64,000 nucleotides of DNA from contig JAPEIS010000001.1 in the NCBI GenBank assembly GCA_029531795.1, forward strand, positions 4,712,001 through 4,776,000. The letters run 5' to 3'. The translations under genes and the position numbers were made by a program. The notes under the pieces were generated by a model that saw only the letters and a program-made list of their open reading frames with translations, did not search any database and had not been told where the DNA came from. The first letter of the stretch is position 1. Each line of letters opens with the position of its first letter. The DNA comes from Sclerotinia nivalis. Lineage: Eukaryota > Ascomycota > Leotiomycetes > Helotiales > Sclerotiniaceae. Positions 56,361 through 64,000 of this stretch are shown one piece after another.

Positions 56361-59300
56361 TCAAGCAACCTCTACAACCTTATTCAACCCCTTTAATGAT
56401 CCCAAACTGAGTGCTAAACCTTGAGACCTGCTTCGAATTCGAACAAATCCAGTGACTGGTCCATCCTCACCCTCTTTTTCAATGCTGAGGTTAGCAAGAG
56501 CATCCTCGCCTAGAACGTTGTTAGTAACTAGTTCAACTGGTATAGTAAAGACACAACTTACCGAAAACACTTCGTGCGTAAAGATTAGCACTTAAGAATT
56601 GACAATCTCCCTTCAATGAAGCCTCGGGTGTTAAGCAATTCATGTTTGTGCAAGCCATGAGTTGATTCAAAAACTCTCGTAATGTCTTCGCCTTTGAGTT
56701 GATGTTGACCTTATTCTCCCACTCAAATTCTGTCCACATTGTACGGAATTGAGTTTCTGTGCATACGGCAGGTTGGATATAGTCCATGATGTCAACATGA
56801 ACATCGTTCAAGATGACTACACTGTTCTCGGTCGAGCTTGCGCCATCATAGACGACGTTTCCGAAAATGACTCCAGTGTCCGTTGAGGAAACCTTAATGG
56901 TAGCTTGTACATTTTGGAAATCATGTGGCCCAAGGTTATGAGTAGTTGGCTTTTCTACAACCTTGAGATCACCTAATGTTGCAAATTCGACAGACAGATT
57001 CTGAAGAGTCTCGGTTGTTTGGTTTACCAATAAAACATCTAATACAATATCAAATTGATGTACTGTAACGTATGCCTCAGCGTAGACTGGATCGGAGAAG
57101 CCAGTGAGTTGTACAACTCGACTGAGCTTTGATGAGAGATCTTCAACTGAAGAATCTCCCCCGGTTGCCTTTTCAAGGTCAAGTTCAATCTCGTCAGCGC
57201 CGTCGACTGTGTTCTTCTTTGCAAGCTGTCTGATGGAAACGACATCATCAACTTGAATGGCCGATTTGGCTTTCTCCACTGCTTCCTTAGCTGCTCGCTT
57301 TTTCTCTTCTACTTGAACCATATCTCGGAATGCCTTTTTGGTATCTTCCAAGAACGCGCTTTCGAGTTGCTTATTTTGGGCAACCTCTGCAAGGGATCTA
57401 ACACAAGACATAATCCTATCAACCGAATCTTCGTCAATTGGCGCTTTCACGAATTGCGATTGACCAACACGAATAATGGAAATCATGATCAACATTGCTT
57501 CAGCACGTAAAGCATTAGTTCGGGCAGTATCCGATGAGATTTCAGAGTGGCGCATGACGAGTTTGGTAAGTGTGGAAGAAAGAACAGAAGCTAGATAATA
57601 ATCTCCATCGAGGATAAGTTGACGAAGGGGTGGTTTTTGAGCGGCTTTGACCGCCTCCAACTTAGCCGTAACAACAGATTGACTTGTAAGGGCACTTTCA
57701 GTGGCATATGTACCGTCGGCGAGGACTCTCCGTGAACCTGTCGGGGCTGCTTTGGAATGTCCGTTGATCTGTTCTGGCTCTTTTGGCTCTTGCCCGTCAG
57801 TTGCTTCGTCGAGGAGACGTTGTTCAGAAGCCAAGATAGGAATTTCCCCTAAGCTAGCTCTGATACGCCTCCAAGCATCTCTAATGTCATTGGCCTCTAG
57901 AGAATATTCACCAACTATCCAAAGCGCTCCCCTGTAAACCTTTCCAGCACGGACCTCGCTTAAGGTTGATACCAAACGCTCAACTATGGATGGTCGCAGT
58001 TTGGGGAATTTCTCCACTACTTCCTTCACAAATGAGATAACATCAACTGCCGATGTGTTATTGAAATCAGCGATGAAGTCCATCAGGAGATCAACCACAC
58101 TTTCAGCGACTTCGGAGAATTTAATTGCGCACTGATGTATGGAGTGAATCAAGAGTTGTCGATATTCAGCGTTCTTCTCATATTCCTGGTCGACAGTCTT
58201 TGACAATTCTTTCTTCAAAAGCAGGACAACATCCTCGACGTTTTTGCTTGACACCATCTCCAAAGCTAGATCCAAGGCCTTCTTTCGTACATCGATATCC
58301 GGACTCGACAACACGCGCAAAATTTCCATTGTCAAATCATCCAGAACACCCTCATTCTTCTGTCTCAATAAATCTACTTTGTCGAGCACAATCAGTTTAA
58401 CGTTGTTGTCTGCCTCCTTGATACTGAGTTCGATAAACTTTGAGGCTGCTGCTTTCACAGCTACCGGGTTGTTGGTCAAGGCTGTGAGGGATGAAGCAGC
58501 TTCGTAAACAACGGTAGAAGCTCCGGCTTCCAAAAGATCAAAAATAAGTCGCAAATATCGTGCCTACACATGTTAGCCGGGTCTGGTGAATTGGTAGTGG
58601 GAACTACCTTATTCTGTGAATTTTGAACTGCATCCTTTCTTATGAACTCCAGCTCCACAAGTTGTAGCAGCTCGTCCGCATTTGGTATGCCATCAAAGAC
58701 ACTGCTGAGATATGCCAAAGCTTTGTCATGACTGATGCTAACCAACGCAGCAAATGCATTGCGCTTGCAAGTATGATCACTCTCCGTCTCCAAAAATGCG
58801 GCTATCAATTCAGGGGCGTCTGGAATCAAACTCTCGGAGTGTTGAAAGATAGAAGCCACGGCGAAAACTGCGTTTTTACGCACATATGCATGACGATGCT
58901 CAAGGCAGGCTTTGGTCGGAGCGAGACAGGGTTCGATAAGTTCTGATTCGCGGAGCTTACACAAAAATCGCAATGTGTTGCCTCTAATGTATTCGTTGGG
59001 ATGTTGGAGATCATTTCTTATACCATTACTGTAGCGTATGTCAATATAAGAATCACAAGTTTCGCAGTTCAGAGTTCTCCTACCAAACCAAGATCATTTC
59101 CTGCTTGAGCTTTCCACTGGCATCCAACTTTTGGCATATTTCGTAGTAAAAGTAGAGAAGCTTCTTCAATGGTTTATATTTCGACGGCATAACAAATCGA
59201 ATGATATGCATAAGTAATTGAGGCATTGGATCTCCATTCAGCATAACTGTGAGAATGCGCTTCATAGTCTCGACTTTGCTCTCATCTGTCCCTTTCTCCA

Positions 59301-59388
59301 ACTGCGTCCTCAAATCTGACATTGTTGGTACATCTGCCGCATTGTCTTGATGTACCAAGCTGTACGACTGTTCTAAGAAGGTCGCCAT
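56361..59388 (-). CDS. SEC26: Coatomer subunit beta (beta-COP), 4 exons, 958 aa
   Basis: Exons 59388-59084, 59028-58608, 58563-56562 and 56509-56361 sum to 959 codons, close to the roughly 970 aa of yeast Sec26. Donors are GTAGGA, GTAGTT and GTAAGT. N-terminal adaptin-like HEAT repeats are visible ([76 protein letters not shown]). They are followed by a linker with KLEAVKAAQKPPLRQLILDGDY and the beta-COP appendage region (NQTTETLQNLSVEFATLGDLKVVEKP, SSTENSVVILNDVHVDIMDYI, FRTMWTEFEWENKVNINSK). It is part of the COPI coat for Golgi-to-ER and intra-Golgi vesicles, and is normally essential. Divergent from mago with 431 bp between starts. Confidence 0.97.
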
Positions 59389-59819
59389 ATTGGCTGTATT
59401 TGTAACTGCAGAGCTGGAAGGTGTTTCTTTTGTTCTTGACTAGGTATTAAGGGTAGGCTCTTGAATTCGAGGTCGTTTCTTCCTTTGAGATTATGGTAGT
59501 TTGACAGGTCGAGAGTTTTCGAAAAATAGAAAACTGGCAGTAGGATCAATCGTAAATTAAGGAGATGCGTGGGGAGTTACGTATCAAACATACATATTCT
59601 TAGGAATATTATCAAAACTGTGTCCAGCTTTCTGGGTGCTGTGTTCAGAAGACTTAGCGTGGCCTGTTTCAGCCTTAGATTCTCAGGCATAAAAAGCAAT
59701 CCCCGCCAAATTCTAGCCTTAAGCTATTTGACAGACCGACCGAGTTCTCGAAAGCTATCAAAAAGCTTCAGCCTTCTCAATCAAATCTACAACAGGCAGA
59801 CCTAACAACCACCGTCGTT
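59389..59819. promoter_or_regulatory. Divergent promoter (SEC26 / mago)
   Basis: Short region serving two housekeeping genes. No specific operator recognised. Confidence 0.45.
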
Positions 59820-60552
59820 ATGTCAACTCTCAACGAGCCCTTTTATATTCGCTATTAGTAAGTTAATGTCCATGGTTTAGAATTAATTTGCTAATTCATA
59901 TTATTTAGTTCCGGTCACCAAGGTCGACATGGACACGAATTTCTTGGTGAGTATCTAGAAGTTCGTCCACAGTTTGCACGGTTATTAACAATGAATTCAG
60001 AATTTGACTTTCGAGTTTTGGGGGATGGAAGAAGCGCATCCGCACGTTATGCCAACAATTCCAATTATCGAAACGATTCCCTGATCCGCAAAGAAAGTAC
60101 GTGATACACGATGTTCTATGGAATCTCCCTCCGAACTAACTTTATGGGTCACAGTGAATATTAGCTCGTTATTGGTTGAGGAAATCAAGAGGATCATTAA
60201 AACTAGTGAAATCATGAAGTATACCTCTCAAGCTCATATAGTGTAGTGCACGCAGCTCATGATTTCAATAGGGAAGATGATAGCAAATGGCCTCAGAAGA
60301 ACAAAGATGGACGTCAGGAATTAGAAATCAAAATAGGTAGCGAGGTTATCTCTTTCGAAGTAAGCATATAATTATTATCGGGTGCGAGATCACGGCACTA
60401 ACATAACCTAGACTGCCAAAATTGGATCTCTCGTTGATGTCACGGAATCTCAAGATCCTGAAGGTCTTCGGGTGTTCTACTATCTTGTGCAGGATTTGAA
60501 AGCATTGGTGTTTTCATTGATAGCACTTCACTTCAAGATCAAGCCTATTTAA
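59820..60552 (+). CDS. mago: Mago nashi, exon junction complex core subunit, 6 exons, 154 aa
   Basis: Exons 59820-59857, 59909-59946, 60001-60096, 60155-60218, 60272-60359 and 60412-60552 sum to 155 codons. The protein is nearly textbook: [108 protein letters not shown] small insertion (GDGRSASA) follows FRVL. With Y14 it locks eIF4A3 on spliced mRNA upstream of exon junctions. Five introns in fewer than 470 coding bases make the gene very intron-dense. Confidence 0.97.
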
Positions 60553-61866
60553 TTGGTTTGATTTCAGGAAAAGTCCAGGGGACGAAGGAGTTAGGCGTTG
60601 AACTATCTGCAAGACAAATGGATACCAATAGAGAGGAAAAGCCAGTTATTTGTCTAAAATGCTAATAATACATACAATCAAACATTCATTGTCAAACTTT
60701 TCGTCAGGCATTATAATTTGAGATTGCAGATATTTTCCTATCAGTTAGAACTAACAACGTTGAATAGATGTGTGCTTCCTTCTACTTCATGAAATTTTAG
60801 TTGGATGAGGTAACCGGTAACTATCTGATATGCCAAGTTTTACTTGCATCGGAGCTTTAATATCCATCACTATTGTACAATATATTATGACTATGTCTGG
60901 CACCACTGCATGCAAGAACCATCTTTACCGAACTACCTACCTGGCATACGACCTCACGAAAGCACATCTTACTCCTTTAGCTAACTATGGGCCAGTCGGT
61001 ATCTGATTTTGGGGATGAAATGCATCGGATTAAATCATTGTATAGATTCCGGGATACATTATTAAAGTGTGGTACTCTAGATGTGTTGTCGAATCACTGG
61101 CGGTACAATTGACTCCTTTTTGCTATTTTGGGAAGTTCATACTTACGAGTACAGATGGTTAGCTTCGGTATTGGAAGATGCCATGTTATCACCGACTCAT
61201 AACCACTTCATCAATGGTACGTAACTGGTGATGTGTGGGCTTTTAAATAGTTCAATCAGATAAATTCCTTCTTTCCGGAGTAACACTAAAAGGTCTACAA
61301 TGACGAAGAAGTCCGTAGGTGACGAGCACCAAATTTGAATCATCCAGGTAAAGTAAAGTGATACTAATGATGTTGGATTCCGGGACTATAAATTGAGGGT
61401 ATTGATAAAAGTTATTATACAAGAACATTATCAGTAAGAGTAACAGTAAAGAATCTCACCGTTTACCTACTAGGTACATATTTTCATCCACCAGGTGATC
61501 CCATCGATTCTATTCTCGCCCATCAAATCAAGTACCAAATCATCCATTCATTTATAGATTTGTTCTTTTTTTTAACATTCACTTGCGGGGGACAAGCGAA
61601 TATCTGAGCTAAGCCTCATTAGAAATAGCTTCGGCGTCGTGCACCAATTGGACCAACTTGCCCATAAGTTGCTTTTGGATACAGTGCCTTTATCATATCT
61701 TGACATCTCGTCTGCTCGTCTCCTCGATAATTTCAAGTCATATACTTCATTTCAAATAACGTCGGTCATGTTCATCTAATCTTGTCTTCAACGAATTTTT
61801 GTTTTCATACTTTAACTATATCATTAATTTCTTCTTCACGAGCCTGGCTGGTGCCGGCGCGACCAA
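60553..61866. other. 1.3 kb spacer between mago and GID4
   Basis: Mago 3' flank (the first about 110 nt remain open in frame only by chance) and GID4 promoter. Contains ACTACCTACCT near 60943 and TACCTACTAGGTA near 61466. No gene supported. Confidence 0.5.
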
Positions 61867-62991
61867 ATGCCCACCCCTTCTTCACCTACCGCGTCCAGCG
61901 TTGGAGCTACGATATCGCACACATCGTGCCCACCTGAAGATGACAGGTCTACTTGGAGAATAACAGAGATGGAAGGTACACTCGAGTCACCGATTCTAGA
62001 TGCAGGAACTACACAACAACCTACGCCTCCACCTCATGATTTACGAAGAGCTGATACAACGGCGACATCTCAAACTGACTTGCGAAATACCAAAAATATG
62101 GATATCGATGAAGAAACAAATGGAGCCGATATGGCATCTCCTATCAGTGCGGATGGAGATAAGCAGGATGACGCTGAAATACGTGCCATCACTAATCCCC
62201 GGATTCCTTCGCCATCCTTAGGTTATGATTTTTCGAACGTTAGAGTTCGTATAATAACATCGAGCTGTCCTATCCGAAACACGCTAACATTATCTTCAGT
62301 TATTACCATCTTCACCTTCCTCCAAATTACGACCAGGTAGCAAATTTCATGGCACACAACAATCAGAACGGCAGGTCTATGACGTACAGGTTGAAATTAA
62401 GCATGTAGATATGAGGGAGTCATTCCTATGCGGATACTTGCGCATCCAAGGTATGCGAGTAGTGATGTCTAATAAAGCACCGGGGTCCTCTTGCTAAGCA
62501 TGCTCTTTAACAATAGGCCTGACCGAAGACCATCCCACACTTACAACCTACTTTGAGGGTGAAATTATTGGATCGAAATATTCGTTTCTCACCCAACATG
62601 AAGATTGGGGGTCAACAGACAAAGTCGATTTAACACATTGGGCAAAATTTCAAGCCTTCCGCCCTTTTCAGAAATCCGCGAAAAAAGGAAACTGCCATAT
62701 ACCAAATCTAGCACAACGAGAGAATATTTTTATGAGATGGAAGGAACACTTTTTAGTGCCTGATCATCGTGTTAGGACGATTAGTGGTGCAAGTTTCGAA
62801 GGGTTCTATTACATCTGCTTCAATCAGGTCGAGGGAAGAGTTAGCGGAATTTATTTCCACGCCAAGAGCGAGAAGTGAGTAAATAGCGGTACCCACAAAT
62901 ATGTTTCGCTAACACGATTTCTAGATTCCAACAACTAGAGTTGAAACATGTTGAAGACAAAGGATGTTTTCAGGCAGTGGAATTTAGATGA
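61867..62991 (+). CDS. GID4: GID4/Vid24-type substrate receptor of the GID ubiquitin ligase, 4 exons, 315 aa
   Basis: Exons 61867-62238, 62300-62450, 62517-62874 and 62925-62991 sum to 316 codons. The N-terminal 125 residues are disordered (Ser/Pro/Thr, acidic). The Vid24 barrel begins around KLRPGSKFHGTQQSERQVYDVQVEIKHVDMRESFLCGYLRI, then GLTEDHPTLTTYFEGEIIG, SKYSFLTQHEDWG, FMRWKEHFLVPDHRV, GASFEGFYYICFNQV and GIYFHAKSEKFQQLELKHV. GID4 recognises N-terminal Pro degrons of gluconeogenic enzymes and delivers them to the GID/CTLH ligase on return to glucose. The first intron (donor GTTAGA, branch CTAAC, acceptor TTCAG) removes a stretch that is otherwise open. Confidence 0.94.
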
Positions 62992-63846
62992 ATCACGAAA
63001 CACGAATATTTGGCCAACATTTTAGGAACGATCGAGGGTATTTGAATATTAGGGACCTTTCATTTTCTCATCACGGGAAGATAGCAGCGGAGCACGGTGT
63101 TAAGGGATTATGGGACATATGGATACAGGGAAGCGTGCATACGAGTGGAAGGATGTTATGAAGGCTCGGTATTTTCCTTTGGGGCGTGGAAATGAGCATC
63201 GTCACAGCAAGCATCGAACTATGATAAATGGTCATAGCGACATATGAAATGAGTCGCATACCAAAGTTATAATACTAAGTGCTTCTAGCGGTATACCATT
63301 CTTGAATGTCTAAACTGAGATTTGGCAACTAAATGGTCTAGTACCTACGTACCTACTTATCTAACTAGGCTTATTAGATGGTTTAAATCTTCTGATCATA
63401 TCCATATGCTCTCCCGAATCCGGATTTCAATTCCGAGCGGGTCCTCTCTCCACTCTTCCACTCTTAATAAACACTGGAGACCTCATGGGCCATGGCGTGA
63501 TCCCTTCGTTCCGCCATATGCATATATGCCTCAGGTTAAACGTGACAACAATCCACTCTCGAATAATATTAATGTTGTCAAGCGTTTATCGCGATAAAAC
63601 AACATCTTTTGGGATTCTTCAACAAACCCCTCTATGATAAAACTGGAACTATTCTCTTTTCAACAAACGAATTTCCTTCTGTTAAAAGTCTCTCGATTGC
63701 AGGTATCTTTAAAGAACCTTTCGTCAACCAGATCAACCCTCCTTCGCCTATCTAATCTCCAAACTCTACTTACCACTGGTCCATATATTTTATTTATTAT
63801 TCTACTGCAATCTCAACCTGGAAAATCAAAGAATATCCCCTCAAAA
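62992..63846. other. Spacer upstream of the last gene
   Basis: GID4 3' flank and a promoter. Contains CTACGTACCTACTT near 63345. Becomes C/T-rich with CAAT-like stretches approaching 63847. No gene supported; open frames 63071-63259 (-) and 63322-63597 (+) look spurious. Confidence 0.45.
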
Positions 63847-64000
63847 ATGGATTTCGCACCATATCAAGTCTCCCCAGAAGAAACTCGCGCTCTCTCTCCT
63901 CCTCCCCGCACTTCTACGTCTTCTCCTCGTCAGAGCATCTCACCTATTCGTAGATCTTTTAGTCCCGGTGTCCGCAGTCCAGCTTTCATGCAGAGTACAA
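63847..64000 (+). CDS. 5' end of an unidentified gene (truncated by window edge)
   Basis: ATG 63847 in context AAAAATGG opens a frame that runs off the window. The visible 51 residues (MDFAPYQVSPEETRALSPPP...) are Ser/Pro-rich with many Ser-Pro pairs (for example RALSPPP, SPRQSISPIRRSFSPG), suggesting a disordered, phosphorylatable N-terminus. Not identifiable from this stretch. Confidence 0.65.
   Translation, partial: MDFAPYQVSPEETRALSPPPRTSTSSPRQSISPIRRSFSPGVRSPAFMQST

Noticed and set aside
1..64000. Possible secondary-metabolite or effector gene cluster
   Set aside because: No polyketide synthase, peptide synthetase, terpene cyclase or cluster regulator found; the genes are mostly housekeeping and functionally unrelated.

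Overview
The window looks like nuclear DNA of a filamentous ascomycete. Genes carry short introns (about 42-130 nt, a few longer) with GTATGT/GTAAGT-type donors and CTAAC branch sites. Spacers are AT-rich, and the protein set is typically fungal (Sla1 with SHD domains, Ede1, a DIM-5-type H3K9 methyltransferase, a 2EXR protein, a Vid24/GID4 protein). A Leotiomycete such as Botrytis or Sclerotinia is my best guess; that is inference from style and not shown by the sequence. No CRISPR, tRNA, rRNA or intact transposon was recognised. Gene models were built by hand by matching splice sites to reading frame, and almost all sum to whole codons.

Layout. 0.6-16.8 kb: an acidic orphan protein, a multi-pass membrane protein, a methyltransferase-fold protein, a SET-domain protein with a predicted signal peptide, a CDF metal transporter, a lysine-rich lineage-specific coding region whose frame is interrupted, and a PAF-acetylhydrolase-like lipase. 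16.8-23.3 kb: a gene-poor island holding three 48-50 nt hairpin repeats, one orphan ORF of higher GC content studded with perfect inverted repeats, and a 90-nt tandem repeat. 23.3-30 kb: RFC3 with an ACGCGT box upstream, then an MFS permease. 30-47 kb: SLA1, an omega-type GST, a WW-domain Gly/Gln/His-rich protein, a small ER-type membrane protein, alpha-tubulin with six introns, and EDE1. 48-64 kb: a 2EXR protein, DIM-5, RRP1, a sphingoid-base kinase, SEC26 (beta-COP), Mago nashi, GID4, and the 5' end of an unknown gene.

Most recognised genes are core housekeeping ones: endocytosis (SLA1, EDE1), COPI transport (SEC26), cytoskeleton (alpha-tubulin), replication clamp loading (RFC3), ribosome biogenesis (RRP1), the exon junction complex (mago), heterochromatin (dim-5), N-degron proteolysis (GID4) and sphingolipid signalling (LCB4-type). 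They look like independent neighbours, not a cluster. The stretch best worth a second look for something undescribed is 18.7-20.8 kb. There an intronless 324-codon ORF has its start codon inside a 20-bp perfect palindrome, its stop codon inside a 10-bp perfect hairpin, and several further strong hairpins between and beyond.

Several naive open frames mislead. The 1.8 kb kinase frame contains three introns without in-frame stops, and the SET gene contains one. Some apparent ORF starts are not ATG; I moved those starts to the first credible ATG.
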